From: Candidatus Saccharimonadota bacterium | Lineage (GTDB): Bacteria > Patescibacteriota > Saccharimonadia > Saccharimonadales > Saccharimonadaceae | NCBI GenBank assembly: GCA_017545505.1 | Contig: JAFWNB010000002.1 | Span: 62,001 to 126,000 of the forward strand | Reading direction: 5' to 3' | DNA: 64,000 bases | In this document: piece by piece, positions 1-9,220 of the stretch | How positions within the stretch are numbered: the first letter of the stretch is position 1 | Layout of the letters: each line of letters opens with the position of its first letter | Notes under the pieces: model-generated | The model's input: the letters and a program-made list of their open reading frames with translations, nothing else | What the model was told of the DNA's origin: nothing | Databases searched by the model: none | Made by a program: the position numbers and the translations under genes

Positions 1-78
1 GATGCATAATAGCCGCTATACGATACCCGCGACTTTTCCATTATAACATACCCCTTAGAATTATGTTATAATTAACTC

Positions 79-1728
79 ATGCAAGAAATCAAGGAAAACT
101 TAAAGCAAGCCATTAAAGAATTATATAATCTTGATTTTGATCCAGAAATTTCTCCTTCGCCAGAGAATATAGATGCCGACTATTCCTCCAACGCCTCTCT
201 AAAACTCGCCAAAGAAATCCACAAATCTCCAATGCAAATAGCCGAAGAATTAAAACAAAACATTAAACAAGAAGCATCGGTGACTCCACCCGGCTTTCTA
301 AACTTTGTTTTATCAAACAATTATTTAAAAGAAAGTATTAATAGTTTAAATCAGGATTTCAATACTGTTGTTTCGTCAAACTCTTTTAAAGACAAAACCA
401 TTATTTGTGAATTTAGTGACCCCAATCCTTTTAAAGTACTACACGTCGGCCATCTATACACCAGCATTGTTGGTGATTCTATTGCTCGCCTTTTTGAATA
501 TGCCGGCGCCAAAGTTATCCGTGCTAATTTCGGAGGTGATGTTGGCTTGCATGTTGCTAAAACCATGTACGCTTTACGAAAAAAAGACATTAATGAAATA
601 ACTATCGAAGATATTGCTAAGTGCTACGTCGATGGCACTGCTCTCTATGAGGATGACGAAGAAGCAAAAAATGAAATCACCAAACTAAACAAAGAAATCT
701 ATCAAATTAATACTAATGATTTGCATGATTCTAAGTTAGCCAAATTATACTGGCGAGGTAGAGAATTATCTTATAAATATTTTAACGAGTTTTATAATTC
801 TATAGGCGTGAAATTTGATAAATATTATCCCGAATCTACCGTCGCAAATCTCGGCCTAGAAAAAGTTAAAGAGCAATTAAAAAATGGCGTGTATGAATTA
901 TCCGATGGTGCAGTTATATTTAATGGTGATAAATATGGTCTTCATACTCGGGTATTCATTAATAAAGAAGGCGTGCCAACTTATGAGACCAAAGATGTTG
1001 GGTTGATCTTTACTAAGTGGCGAGACTATCATTTTGATAAATCTGTTGTGATTACTGGCTCCGAGCAGTTAGATTATATGAAAGTTGTCCTAAAGTCCGT
1101 AGAGCAATACGCTCCAGAACTAGTAGAAAAAACCACTCACTTAATTCATGGTCTTGTTAAGCTTCCGGGCAATGTTAAGATGTCATCTCGAAAAGGAAAC
1201 TTTCTAAAAGCAGTCGATGTTATTGAAATGGTAAAAAAAGAACTAAAAGACGAATATAATTCTACAGACGAAAAAGTCTCATTAGCATCGATAAAGTATG
1301 CTTTTCTTAAATATAAAATGGGTGGCGATATAATATTTGATCCGAAAGAATCCGTTAAAATGACCGGCAACTCTGGACCTTATCTCCTCTATTCCGCTGT
1401 TCGCGCTAAAAAAATTATTCAAAAATCATCCAATAATTATCAAGATAATAAATTGAGCGAGCATGTCTTAAGCCCGTCAGAACGTAGCTTAATGAAGAAA
1501 CTAATTGAGTATAAAGACGTGCTACTTGAATCCGTCAATGAAATGGCGCCTTATAAAATTGCTAATTATTTGTTCGAATTAGCTCAATCATTTAGTCGTT
1601 TTTATGAAAACTGTGAAGTTATTGGCAGTGAGCAGGAAAAAGAACGTATTCAAATGGTCGAAGTATATTTGGAGGTTATGACTCATGGTCTAAATCTCTT
1701 AGGTATTAAAATCCCGGAGGAAATGTAA
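79..1728 (+). CDS. argS: Arginyl-tRNA synthetase
   Basis: This class I synthetase charges tRNA-Arg with arginine using ATP in the cytoplasm. The HIGH-type signature appears as HVGH near residues 122-125 and the KMSKS-type signature as KMSSRKGN near 367-374. The C-terminal third has the helical anticodon-binding (DALR) domain expected for ArgRS. The length of 549 residues is normal for the family. A TATAAT box lies about 8 bases before the ATG and no Shine-Dalgarno is visible, so the mRNA is probably leaderless. The orn gene follows after one base, suggesting cotranscription. Confidence 0.97.
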   Translation: MQEIKENLKQAIKELYNLDFDPEISPSPENIDADYSSNASLKLAKEIHKSPMQIAEELKQNIKQEASVTPPGFLNFVLSNNYLKESINSLNQDFNTVVSSNSFKDKTIICEFSDPNPFKVLHVGHLYTSIVGDSIARLFEYAGAKVIRANFGGDVGLHVAKTMYALRKKDINEITIEDIAKCYVDGTALYEDDEEAKNEITKLNKEIYQINTNDLHDSKLAKLYWRGRELSYKYFNEFYNSIGVKFDKYYPESTVANLGLEKVKEQLKNGVYELSDGAVIFNGDKYGLHTRVFINKEGVPTYETKDVGLIFTKWRDYHFDKSVVITGSEQLDYMKVVLKSVEQYAPELVEKTTHLIHGLVKLPGNVKMSSRKGNFLKAVDVIEMVKKELKDEYNSTDEKVSLASIKYAFLKYKMGGDIIFDPKESVKMTGNSGPYLLYSAVRAKKIIQKSSNNYQDNKLSEHVLSPSERSLMKKLIEYKDVLLESVNEMAPYKIANYLFELAQSFSRFYENCEVIGSEQEKERIQMVEVYLEVMTHGLNLLGIKIPEEM

Positions 1729-1729
1729 T

Positions 1730-2260
1730 ATGAAAAAAGCAAAACTATTATGGATTGACCTAGAAATGACAGGGTTGGATCCCAAAGAAGACAGAATTCT
1801 TGAAGTTGCTGCAATTGCTACCGATATGGATTTAAACCAAATTGCAACTTTTCAGGCAATAATTAGGGTTGACGATGAATTAATCAAGACTCGTATGGTT
1901 GGTAAATTTTGGGAAGAAAACCATGAATCACGCGACGCGTTAATCGCTCAAAATTCAACTGGTCAACCAGTAGAAATTGTCGAAAAACAACTATTAGATT
2001 TTATTAAACAACATTTTAATTCCAAAGAACCGGTATATTTAGCTGGTAATTCCATTCATCAAGATCGTAAATTCATCGAAAGGGAAATGCCAGATCTAAA
2101 CAAAAAACTTCATTACCGCATGCTCGACGTCTCCGCCTGGAAAATATATTTTGAAAATGCTCTCAATAAATCATTTAAAAAGCCAGAAAATCATCGCGCT
2201 CTAGACGATATTAACGGCAGCATAGAGGAACTGAAATGGTACTTGACGTTTCTAAAATAA
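1730..2260 (+). CDS. orn: Oligoribonuclease (DEDDh 3'-5' exonuclease)
   Basis: It degrades very short RNA oligonucleotides to mononucleotides, the last step of mRNA turnover. The DEDD exonuclease pattern is visible: DLEMTGL near residues 10-16 gives the first acidic pair, and HRALDDI near 155-161 gives the catalytic His and Asp of the DEDDh subgroup. At 176 residues it matches the usual length of about 180. The start lies one base after argS and is preceded by GGAGG inside the argS end, so translation is probably coupled. The next gene starts inside its 3' end. Confidence 0.93.
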   Translation: MKKAKLLWIDLEMTGLDPKEDRILEVAAIATDMDLNQIATFQAIIRVDDELIKTRMVGKFWEENHESRDALIAQNSTGQPVEIVEKQLLDFIKQHFNSKEPVYLAGNSIHQDRKFIEREMPDLNKKLHYRMLDVSAWKIYFENALNKSFKKPENHRALDDINGSIEELKWYLTFLK

Positions 2261-2523
2261 GCGGCATCGGAGAATATACCGTCAAAAACGAAAAAGATCG
2301 AGATCTCTATTATCGTGGGCAATCAGTTTTTCTCGTCTTAAGACGAAACACTATTGAGGTTCGTTGCGATCCTCGTCTTAGCGAAAATCTCAAAGCAAAA
2401 TATGAATCTGTTATGGAATCTCGCTATTATGGCAAAGGCGGTATAGAAATAGTTCTTACCAATCAATTTAGTGAATCAGAAATCCACGACCTAATTCGCT
2501 TGAGCTATAATTTAAGCGTTTAG
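2236..2523 (+). CDS. YjbR/MmcQ-like small protein
   Basis: A 95-residue protein whose C-terminal end, a DLIRLSYNLSV-type helix, resembles the last helix of the YjbR/MmcQ fold. The preceding basic segment (VLRRNTIEVRCDPRLS) fits the beta-sheet of that family. The family has a double-wing, CyaY-like fold and an uncertain role, sometimes called DNA-binding. The ATG overlaps orn by 25 bases, so it belongs to the argS-orn transcript. It converges on mscL with only three bases between stop codons. The family call rests on motif resemblance only. Confidence 0.6.
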   Translation: MVLDVSKISGIGEYTVKNEKDRDLYYRGQSVFLVLRRNTIEVRCDPRLSENLKAKYESVMESRYYGKGGIEIVLTNQFSESEIHDLIRLSYNLSV

Positions 2524-2526
2524 TTA

Positions 2527-2928
2527 TTACTTTGCGTTCTTCTTTTCGATTTTTGCCGCTCTTCTGGCATCGCGACGTTCGTTTAAGCGGTTCATGCCTT
2601 TAATAATCATAAAGATTACCCATGCAATAATCAAAAATTGAATTACATTCTGAATAAAATTGCCATAAGCGATTACTGCTTCGTCGCCAGTACCAAAAAA
2701 ATTTGGTATGCGAATTGCAAGGCCTGTAAAGTCGACACCGCCAGCAATTAGGCCGACAATTGGCATAATAATATCATTAACTAGAGAGTTAACTATCGCC
2801 GTAAAGGCTCCACCTACGGCGACACCTACGGCAAGATCTACTACCGAACCACGATTGATGAATTCGATAAATTCTTCTTTAAAGCTTTTCTTTTCCACCT
2901 TTTCTAATTTTTCTTCGGATTTTGTCAT
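2527..2928 (-). CDS. mscL: Large-conductance mechanosensitive channel MscL
   Basis: This membrane channel opens under high membrane tension and releases solutes during hypo-osmotic shock. The N-terminal segment [18 protein letters not shown] is the classic MscL amphipathic helix plus the start of TM1. A second hydrophobic helix, [17 protein letters not shown], follows a short periplasmic loop, and the C-terminus is a basic cytoplasmic helix. At 133 residues it matches family length. It lies downstream of a membrane protein gene on the same strand with 14 bases between them. An MscS-type channel is encoded near 22.7 kb, so two osmotic valves are present. Confidence 0.96.
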   Translation of the reverse strand: MTKSEEKLEKVEKKSFKEEFIEFINRGSVVDLAVGVAVGGAFTAIVNSLVNDIIMPIVGLIAGGVDFTGLAIRIPNFFGTGDEAVIAYGNFIQNVIQFLIIAWVIFMIIKGMNRLNERRDARRAAKIEKKNAK

Positions 2929-2942
2929 TTGATTCCTTTCTT

Positions 2943-3557
2943 TTAATTAGTTTCCGAATAGTTATTAAACTTATCATATATAGTAGATAAACTACTGTAC
3001 GAGGTAGACATAATTTCTTGCAAGGTTTCATCCTTAGTAGAATTCTGAATTTTTGCTTCTTCCGTCATAAGCATTGATATTTCATATGAAATCTTATGGG
3101 TAAAAATTCGGTCCAAAACACCATTTATCTTCGCCTCAAATAAATCCGATTCCAGCCCGTCTTTTTCTAAAGTTGCCTGCTCTTTGATTTTTTGGTCAAC
3201 ATCATTAGGTTTGTAATTATATTTCTCTGATAAGTAATTAGTAAGCTTCCCACTTGTATCGGCTAAAACCCCGCTCAAAGAAGCAGCGCTTGATCTTAAA
3301 TTAGACGATTTCAAATCGCTTTGGTACTCCTTAATTATCGTGGCTGTATTATCTATGTGCAGTGCTAAGGCATACGAAAGATTCTTTTCGCTATTTTTCC
3401 CACCACTAAGGACTGAACCGATAATTATTATCACTATCAAACAAGCTAATCCGATTGCGCCAACCAAAAAGAATTTGGAGGACAAAAAACTACTCCTTTT
3501 CTTTTTTATTGGTCGGTTAGAAGCGGATATTTGGTCTAAATAGTCTTGTCCATCCAT
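2943..3557 (-). CDS. Single-pass membrane protein of unknown function
   Basis: I do not recognise this 204-residue protein. A basic stretch (PIKKKRSS) precedes one strong transmembrane helix near residues 28-50. About 150 mostly helical, charged residues follow, predicted outside the membrane, with no cysteine pairs or catalytic motif. Its ATG is 18 bases from the divergent dnaG ATG, with overlapping -10 boxes between them, so its mRNA should be leaderless. mscL lies downstream on the same strand and may be cotranscribed. Confidence 0.75.
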   Translation of the reverse strand: MDGQDYLDQISASNRPIKKKRSSFLSSKFFLVGAIGLACLIVIIIIGSVLSGGKNSEKNLSYALALHIDNTATIIKEYQSDLKSSNLRSSAASLSGVLADTSGKLTNYLSEKYNYKPNDVDQKIKEQATLEKDGLESDLFEAKINGVLDRIFTHKISYEISMLMTEEAKIQNSTKDETLQEIMSTSYSSLSTIYDKFNNYSETN

Positions 3558-3575
3558 ATGCTATAATTATACCAT
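3558..3575. promoter_or_regulatory. 18-bp bidirectional promoter between divergent start codons
   Basis: Only 18 bases separate the ATG of dnaG from the ATG of the divergent membrane protein. They contain TATAATTATA, which gives a -10 box on each strand. Any -35 contacts must lie inside the opposite gene. Both transcripts would start at or within a few bases of the ATG. The sequence is directly visible; promoter activity is inferred. Confidence 0.7.
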
Positions 3576-5210
3576 ATGAACGACGCGAAGGAGGAAATCA
3601 AATCTCGCCTCGCGGTTGAAGACGTGGTGGGGCAATATATTGAGCTCAAACGTGCAGGCAGAAACCTAAAAGGTCACTCGCCCTGGGGAGTAGATAAAAC
3701 TCCAAGTTTTATGGTTTCTCCAGAAAAGGGCATTTGGCACGATTTTTCCGCTGGCAAAGGTGGTGACATTTTTTCTTTCGTTATGGAAGTAGAAGGGATT
3801 AGTTTTAAAGAAGCTATCGAAAAACTAGCCAATCAGGCTGGCGTAGATTTAACAAAATACACCGGTGGTGATAAACATGTTGCTAGAAAAAAAGCACGCG
3901 CCCGCGAAGCTCTCGCTCTCGCAACAAAGTATTATCAAGCTTGTTTAACTCATAGCAAACCAGTTTGCGAGTATGTTTTTTATAAGAGAAATCTCAATCG
4001 TAAAACAGTGGCAGAATTTAAAATTGGCTACGCTCCGCCAAATGGCAAAGCTCTAGTTAATGTCCTTAAAAAGCATCAATTCACCGAAGCGGAATTAGAT
4101 GACGCCGGTCTCCTAAATCGCTTCAAATCTGATTTATTCCGCGATCGCATGACAGTTCCGTTTATTGACACTACCGGCAACATAATAGGTTTCACCGCTC
4201 GAATTCTAAAAAAAGGTGAACCAAAGTATCTCAATACTCCTGAAACTATTCTTTTTAATAAATCGAAGTTTATTTTTGGTTTGTATCAAGCCAAGGAATC
4301 CATCCGCCACAGCGGTTTTGTAGTTATCGTAGAAGGCAACATGGATGTGATATCTTCTCATCAAGCTGGTGTTAAAGAAGCTGTTGCAACCTCCGGTACC
4401 GCCATGACCGAACAGCATTTAAAAGCATTATCCAATTTAACCACCGACATTCGCCTCGCCTATGATGGCGACGAAGCCGGCGTTAAAGCAACAGAGCGTG
4501 CAATCATGATGGCCGGAGATTTAGGTATTGATTTGACGGTAATATCTGACTACCACGGCGCTAAAGACCCCGACGAATTAATTCAAAAGGACCCAAAGCT
4601 TTGGCAAAAAGCCGTAGAGAAACGCATCCCAGCCGTAGATTGGCTATTAAAAAAATATGAAGAAAACCTTAATTTAAACTCCGCACCAGATAAACGTAAG
4701 TATTCAGACATTGCCTTAAAACTTCTCAGTTACATTAAAGATGAAGTAGAAAAATCCAGCTACGAAAAAAAGATCGCTCAAAAATTAGGCGTAGAAGTAG
4801 AAATCCTACGTGAAAAAGGAGAGAGGCTAGATAAAAAACTCTCAAGTTCTACTAAAAAATACTACAAAGAAGTAAAAACTAAATCAGAGAACAATAAAAT
4901 CAAAAAACTCGAAGACAGCCTCCTTGCTCTCAAACTATTTGGCGGCATAAGCAAAACTAATATTCCTCTAGAAATGCCAGAAGACGATGTTCGTATTGCG
5001 GAGCTTGAATTGGTCTTTAATAACGAGCACAGTAAACTTAAAAACTTAGACTTAGAATCCGAAGCAAAAGAATTAATCACTCGCTATAATCGAGAAGTTA
5101 AACAACAAAAAATAACAGAGTTAAAAACCAAACTAAAAAACATAGATGAAGATAATGAGAAATACGAAAAAATTTTGCAACAAATTGTTGAGTTGCAAAA
5201 CTCTAAGTAA
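3576..5210 (+). CDS. dnaG: DNA primase DnaG, zinc finger without cysteines
   Basis: It makes RNA primers at the replication fork. The order is an N-terminal CHC2-like domain (about residues 1-100), the DnaG catalytic core, the Toprim domain (VEGNMDVISSHQAG near 252 and AYDGDEAG near 294) and a helical C-terminus. In normal DnaG the first domain binds zinc through C-P-x-H and C-x-x-C. Here the equivalents read HSPWGVDKTPSF and WHDFSAGKGGD, so all expected ligands are missing although the surrounding fold signature is intact. At 544 residues it is slightly short. A TATAAT box sits immediately upstream with no Shine-Dalgarno. Confidence 0.95.
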   Translation: MNDAKEEIKSRLAVEDVVGQYIELKRAGRNLKGHSPWGVDKTPSFMVSPEKGIWHDFSAGKGGDIFSFVMEVEGISFKEAIEKLANQAGVDLTKYTGGDKHVARKKARAREALALATKYYQACLTHSKPVCEYVFYKRNLNRKTVAEFKIGYAPPNGKALVNVLKKHQFTEAELDDAGLLNRFKSDLFRDRMTVPFIDTTGNIIGFTARILKKGEPKYLNTPETILFNKSKFIFGLYQAKESIRHSGFVVIVEGNMDVISSHQAGVKEAVATSGTAMTEQHLKALSNLTTDIRLAYDGDEAGVKATERAIMMAGDLGIDLTVISDYHGAKDPDELIQKDPKLWQKAVEKRIPAVDWLLKKYEENLNLNSAPDKRKYSDIALKLLSYIKDEVEKSSYEKKIAQKLGVEVEILREKGERLDKKLSSSTKKYYKEVKTKSENNKIKKLEDSLLALKLFGGISKTNIPLEMPEDDVRIAELELVFNNEHSKLKNLDLESEAKELITRYNREVKQQKITELKTKLKNIDEDNEKYEKILQQIVELQNSK

Positions 5211-5258
5211 AGCATGAAGTCTTGTAAAAATAATTTAATTAGATTATAATATAACACA

Positions 5259-6233
5259 ATGAGCGCTAAAAAAGATGATATTTTGAACGCGAAAGATTTG
5301 GCTCTTGAAATTGACGAACCAGAATCTGGTGATTTAGAAAACGAGGAAGAGTTATCTGATGAAGAGCTTGCTATCACGGATGAAAACGTAGATGCTTTTG
5401 CTGATGACTCAGTGAGATTATATCTTCGCGAAATTGGTAAAATTCCTCTTCTTACCCCAGAAGAAGAAGCAGATCTTGCTAAACGTATAGTTAAGGGTGA
5501 TAAAAAAGCCAAAGATAAAATGGTCGAGTCGAACATGCGTCTTGTAGTTTCTATTGCCAAGCGTTATGGCGGGCGAGGTCTTGATTTTCTAGATTTAATT
5601 CAAGAGGGAAATACCGGCCTTCTCCGAGCTGTCGAAAAATTTGACCCAGATAAAGGTTTTAAATTCTCCACCTATGCTACTTGGTGGGTGCGCCAAGCTA
5701 TCACTCGTGCCATAGCAGACCAAGCACGCACTATTCGTATTCCGGTTCATATGGTAGAAACTATCAATAAGGTTTTAAGGACTTCTCGCAAGCTTACTTC
5801 TGAATTAAACCGCGAACCAACCAATGAAGAAATTGCTAAAGAACTTGGTTTAGAGCCAGAAAAAATTGATTATGTCATGCGGATTAAACAAGACATTGCA
5901 TCACTAGATGCATCAATTGGTCGCGAAGGTGACGATGAAGATTCTGTACTCGGTGATTTTGTTGAAGATGAAGAACGTGATTCTCCAGAAGAATCTGCTG
6001 CTAATCAAATATTAAAAGAGCAACTATCAGAAATAATTGCCACATTAACGGATCGTGAACAAAAAATTATTCGTCTTCGTTTTGGTATTGGCGGTGGTCG
6101 CCCGCACACACTAGAAGAAGTCGGTGCCGAATTTGATGTTACTCGCGAACGTATTCGCCAGATTGAAGCTAAGGCCTTATCTAAATTACGAAAAAATAAA
6201 GACACTAAAAAGTTGCACGAATATTTAAGATAG
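5259..6233 (+). CDS. rpoD: Primary sigma factor (sigma-70 family)
   Basis: It directs RNA polymerase to -35/-10 promoters. Region 1.2 ([20 protein letters not shown]) is followed by region 2 ([20 protein letters not shown], then [18 protein letters not shown]), region 3 and the region 4 helix-turn-helix ([18 protein letters not shown]). Only about 45 acidic residues precede region 1.2, so region 1.1 is reduced, as in compact genomes. The 324-residue length fits a minimal housekeeping sigma. It has its own TATAAT box close to the ATG and follows dnaG, the dnaG-rpoD order common in bacteria. Confidence 0.97.
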   Translation: MSAKKDDILNAKDLALEIDEPESGDLENEEELSDEELAITDENVDAFADDSVRLYLREIGKIPLLTPEEEADLAKRIVKGDKKAKDKMVESNMRLVVSIAKRYGGRGLDFLDLIQEGNTGLLRAVEKFDPDKGFKFSTYATWWVRQAITRAIADQARTIRIPVHMVETINKVLRTSRKLTSELNREPTNEEIAKELGLEPEKIDYVMRIKQDIASLDASIGREGDDEDSVLGDFVEDEERDSPEESAANQILKEQLSEIIATLTDREQKIIRLRFGIGGGRPHTLEEVGAEFDVTRERIRQIEAKALSKLRKNKDTKKLHEYLR

Positions 6234-6241
6234 GAGGAAAT

Positions 6242-6601
6242 ATGAAAAAAATAGCTTTAATAATTGCAACTATTATCGCATTAGGCACAGCATCTTTCAG
6301 TACTCCAGTTATGGCAGAAAATGAGTATAATCCAATTATTTTTACAGATTGCGGCAGCGGTAGCGATGAATCAATTCGATGCATCCTCAATTATGTCGTA
6401 GATGTCTTATCTATCGGCGTAGGAATTCTGGGCGTGATAGGTATTTCAATTGTTGGTATTCAATACCTTACCGCTGGCGGTAGTGAGGAAAAAACCAGAA
6501 AGGCTAAACAACGCATGTTTGAAATTATTCTCGGTCTTGCCATCTACGCTGTTATTGCCGTTTTATTGAAATGGTTAAATATTCCTTCACCAGGCAATTA
6601 G
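6242..6601 (+). CDS. VirB2/TrbC-like pilin-type membrane protein
   Basis: A 119-residue protein with an N-terminal signal peptide ending near PVMAEN. A short Cys-containing segment (DCGSGSDESIRC) and two hydrophobic helices follow, separated by the polar loop TAGGSEEKTRKAKQR. That layout is typical of VirB2/TrbC pilin-like proteins, which are common in Patescibacteria. It starts eight bases after rpoD with GGAGG upstream, so it is translated from the same transcript. No other type IV secretion genes lie nearby. The two cysteines could form a disulphide outside the membrane. Its exact role is unknown. Confidence 0.7.
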   Translation: MKKIALIIATIIALGTASFSTPVMAENEYNPIIFTDCGSGSDESIRCILNYVVDVLSIGVGILGVIGISIVGIQYLTAGGSEEKTRKAKQRMFEIILGLAIYAVIAVLLKWLNIPSPGN

Positions 6602-6605
6602 CTCT

Positions 6606-7508
6606 ATGCAACGTCTTCTTGTAGTTTACAACCCTCGTTCTTCTCGTTATTCTAATCTTAAAAATGAAGTTTTGAACAGGTTACCAGAATTAAAAGGTTT
6701 TATTATCGGTAAATATGAAGTTATAAAAACCGATGTAGATCAAAATGCCAATCAGCTTTCAAAAATTATTAAAGACGGGGATTTAGTCTTAGCGGTCGGC
6801 GGTGACGCTACTGGCGTTATTGCAGTTAATGCAATCCTAAAGTCCAATAAAGATGCTACGCTAGCCGTATTACCATATGGCAATTTTAATGATCTCGCTC
6901 GCACTCTTGGTACCAAATCTCTAGACGAAATATTAAAAAACAACCCCAAAAAACTATATCCATTAGAAATACTTATAGACGGTAAACACTTCCGATATGC
7001 CACATGTTATGTCACAATCGGAATGATGGGAGAAGCAGTCAAGCTCTACGATACTCCAAAACTACGTCGTAAACTAAAAACAAAATTTGGCCGCAAAATC
7101 AGTTCTTACACGCAACTCGCTAGCTGGTATTTTAAAAATCGTCACAAAAAACAATTTTTACCAGAGTTTAAATTAAATGGTGAGTTACAGCCCAAAAAAA
7201 CATCTGATTATGCAGCTGTTAATGGGAAGTTTATGGCTCGTGTCATGAAGGGTGGTAATGATTATGAAAAACCACACGTTTTTCGTTCAGAAACTGACCA
7301 GCTAACAAATTTTTGGCGACTATTCAAATTAATGGCAAAAAGCATTTTTAAGCAAATTCCAGGTTCCAAAACAAGCGGCGATGTTTTAGAATTTATCGAA
7401 CCGTCTTCATTTGAACTTCAAGCGGAAGGAGAATATCGCACATTTAATGGTATTAATAAAATTGAAATAAGAAAGAGCGAAAAATGTCTGAAGGCAATAA
7501 TGAAATAA
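6606..7508 (+). CDS. Diacylglycerol kinase-like lipid kinase
   Basis: The N-terminal half matches the DAGK catalytic fold. VVYNPRSS opens the domain, the nucleotide-binding glycine-rich motif appears as VGGDATG (usual GGDGT), and LPYGNFNDLARTLG replaces the usual P-x-GTxNDxAR. The C-terminal domain has the expected beta-rich layout and ends with EYRTFNGINKIEI, like the usual DGE segment. It probably phosphorylates a lipid or polyprenol substrate. Substitutions in both signature loops leave activity uncertain. It overlaps the next gene by 25 bases. Confidence 0.8.
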   Translation: MQRLLVVYNPRSSRYSNLKNEVLNRLPELKGFIIGKYEVIKTDVDQNANQLSKIIKDGDLVLAVGGDATGVIAVNAILKSNKDATLAVLPYGNFNDLARTLGTKSLDEILKNNPKKLYPLEILIDGKHFRYATCYVTIGMMGEAVKLYDTPKLRRKLKTKFGRKISSYTQLASWYFKNRHKKQFLPEFKLNGELQPKKTSDYAAVNGKFMARVMKGGNDYEKPHVFRSETDQLTNFWRLFKLMAKSIFKQIPGSKTSGDVLEFIEPSSFELQAEGEYRTFNGINKIEIRKSEKCLKAIMK

Positions 7509-8305
7509 GAAAAATTATAGATTATATGAAGGCTCACTGGCCATCTAAAGTTAAACCAGAATGGCAAGTTAACTTAAATGAATACCCCGAAATACTAAAA
7601 AAGGTATTAGAAGATATTACTCCAGCCGCCACCAAGAATCGTAATTTAATTCGCATCGCCGGGATATCTGGCTCTGGTAAAACTACTCAAATACTTCCTG
7701 CCGTCGAAGCATATTCTCGCGAAAATAATTTTGAGCCTATCTTAATGGCTGCCAGAAAATTTGTCGAATACCATCCTCATTTTCAAGAAATAAAAGAATA
7801 TTATGGCGAAGAAAATCTTCGCAGAAATACAGATGAATTCTGTACCATTATGTTATTTTTAAGCTTATCGGCTTTAATCAAGAATGGGTACGATGTTGTA
7901 TTAGATGTTACGCTCTTAGATCCAGAAATGGAGAATATCTTATTAAAAATGCTACAAGAAGGGGAATACCGCACGTTGTTTTTAATGATTGCTGTTTCAC
8001 CGACCGTAACAGAAAAATATTTAAGTGGCCGGGCATGGAGACATAGCAAAGAAACAGAACAGGAGTTTATTCGTGCGACTTCAAAAGCCCTCAATTTTTA
8101 TGCTCAGAATGCACCAGATTACCGTGTAATCATTTGGAGTGTTTATGATAAATCGCCAGTTTATGATGGGCCAATCAAAAACTGTTTAGATATTTTTAAC
8201 GATTATTCAAACCGATCACAACTTCCAAAAAATGACGACGACGCCAGACGCGACGCCAAAATTGAATATTTAAAAAATCTTAATAAAAAAGATTCAATTA
8301 ATTAA
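7484..8305 (+). CDS. Zeta-toxin-like P-loop kinase
   Basis: The protein has a Walker A motif (AGISGSGKTT near residues 65-74), the segment ARKFVEYHPHF, then NLRRNTDEF and NGYDVVLDVTL. This is the order found in the zeta-toxin / UDP-GlcNAc kinase family. Zeta toxins phosphorylate UDP-N-acetylglucosamine and block wall synthesis, while chromosomal relatives have other roles. No epsilon-type antitoxin gene is adjacent. It overlaps the DAGK-like gene by 25 bases and is likely cotranscribed with it. The family call is fairly sure; the substrate is not. Confidence 0.72.
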   Translation: MSEGNNEIRKIIDYMKAHWPSKVKPEWQVNLNEYPEILKKVLEDITPAATKNRNLIRIAGISGSGKTTQILPAVEAYSRENNFEPILMAARKFVEYHPHFQEIKEYYGEENLRRNTDEFCTIMLFLSLSALIKNGYDVVLDVTLLDPEMENILLKMLQEGEYRTLFLMIAVSPTVTEKYLSGRAWRHSKETEQEFIRATSKALNFYAQNAPDYRVIIWSVYDKSPVYDGPIKNCLDIFNDYSNRSQLPKNDDDARRDAKIEYLKNLNKKDSIN

Positions 8306-8309
8306 TAAT

Positions 8310-9122
8310 CTAAAGCTGGTTGAGGTTTATTTCGGGGAACTTTGCCCGGATATGTTCTGCGTATCCATTATCAATATGCTTCCAGGCCAATTTCATTCGT
8401 TCGATTTCATTATTGTCATCAAAATAACTCAAAAATTCCTTTTCAAATTCCTCTGGTGCTGGCCGAGAAATCATTCTTGCCACATCCATGTTTGGATTGC
8501 CAGTCCCGGCAAAACAAAAATCTATTACCCCAACAACTTTATCATTTTCGTCTAATAGAATATTGCCAAGGTTAAGATCTCCATGCACAAGATTACTTAG
8601 TTCGGTCTCTTTAATATATTTATGATCTTCGTCAATATGTTTATCGTAATGCTTATAATCTAGTTCGTGTAGAAAATCTGACAAAGGATATTTTACGTTG
8701 GCTGGGGCGTCTTTTAAATCTATGCTCGAGAGCTCTTTAATAAATTTTGCTACATCATATGCCACACCGGTTAATGCAGTGTGAGAAAGATGATAAATTC
8801 TATCCCCTAAAGTATAACCCTCGATTTTTTTATGAACTGAAAAAGGACGTTTTTTAGAGTCATAACATAATTTCATTTGTGGCGTATAATAACTTGTTTT
8901 TCCGTCCACAAAATTACAAACCGCTGCATCTTTTACAATCATTTTTGACCAAAATGGATTTCTCGGAAATCTAAAGAAAAAAGCGCCGGTATCGGTCGTA
9001 ACTTCAATCACGATATTCGTCCACCCAGTTAATACATGTTCAGTCTTGAGAATTTGTTTCTCAGGCATTGTCTCCGCAATAATCTCATCCAATGGATCAC
9101 TCGGTGTAAAAAACCTATTCAT
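8310..9122 (-). CDS. Aminoglycoside/choline phosphotransferase-like kinase
   Basis: It has the protein-kinase-like fold of the APH family. The Brenner catalytic loop reads LVHGDLNLGNILLD and the metal-binding motif reads VIDFCFAGTGNPNMD, both near the C-terminal half. The N-terminal lobe has the strand pattern around FFFRFPRN. Substrates in this family include aminoglycosides, choline, thiamine and homoserine, and nothing here identifies one. It converges with the zeta-like kinase gene five bases away. Its promoter includes the left end of a long palindrome. Confidence 0.8.
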   Translation of the reverse strand: MNRFFTPSDPLDEIIAETMPEKQILKTEHVLTGWTNIVIEVTTDTGAFFFRFPRNPFWSKMIVKDAAVCNFVDGKTSYYTPQMKLCYDSKKRPFSVHKKIEGYTLGDRIYHLSHTALTGVAYDVAKFIKELSSIDLKDAPANVKYPLSDFLHELDYKHYDKHIDEDHKYIKETELSNLVHGDLNLGNILLDENDKVVGVIDFCFAGTGNPNMDVARMISRPAPEEFEKEFLSYFDDNNEIERMKLAWKHIDNGYAEHIRAKFPEINLNQL

Positions 9123-9128
9123 TCATCA

Positions 9129-9213
9129 ATTATAACACGAAATACCCTTTTAAGGACCTTAAGCTTGAGGGCTGCCCTTGAGCATGTCCGAAAAGGGTAT
9201 TTAGTGTTATAAT
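9129..9213 (+). repeat. Long hairpin, family copy 1, between divergent promoters
   Basis: A near-perfect inverted repeat whose outer arms are ATTATAACAC and GTGTTATAAT, so each end carries a -10 box reading outward to the flanking genes. The inner part shares GGACC-TTAAGCTTG and CCTTGAGC-TGTCC with copies at 17.9, 19.4 and 47.2 kb, while the arms between differ from copy to copy. The pairing and the shared core are seen directly; the function is unknown. Confidence 0.8.
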
Positions 9214-9220
9214 AAATATT

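Noticed and set aside
9129-9213. Ordinary rho-independent terminator
   Set aside because: It lies between divergent gene starts, so nothing needs termination there, and no T-run follows the stem.
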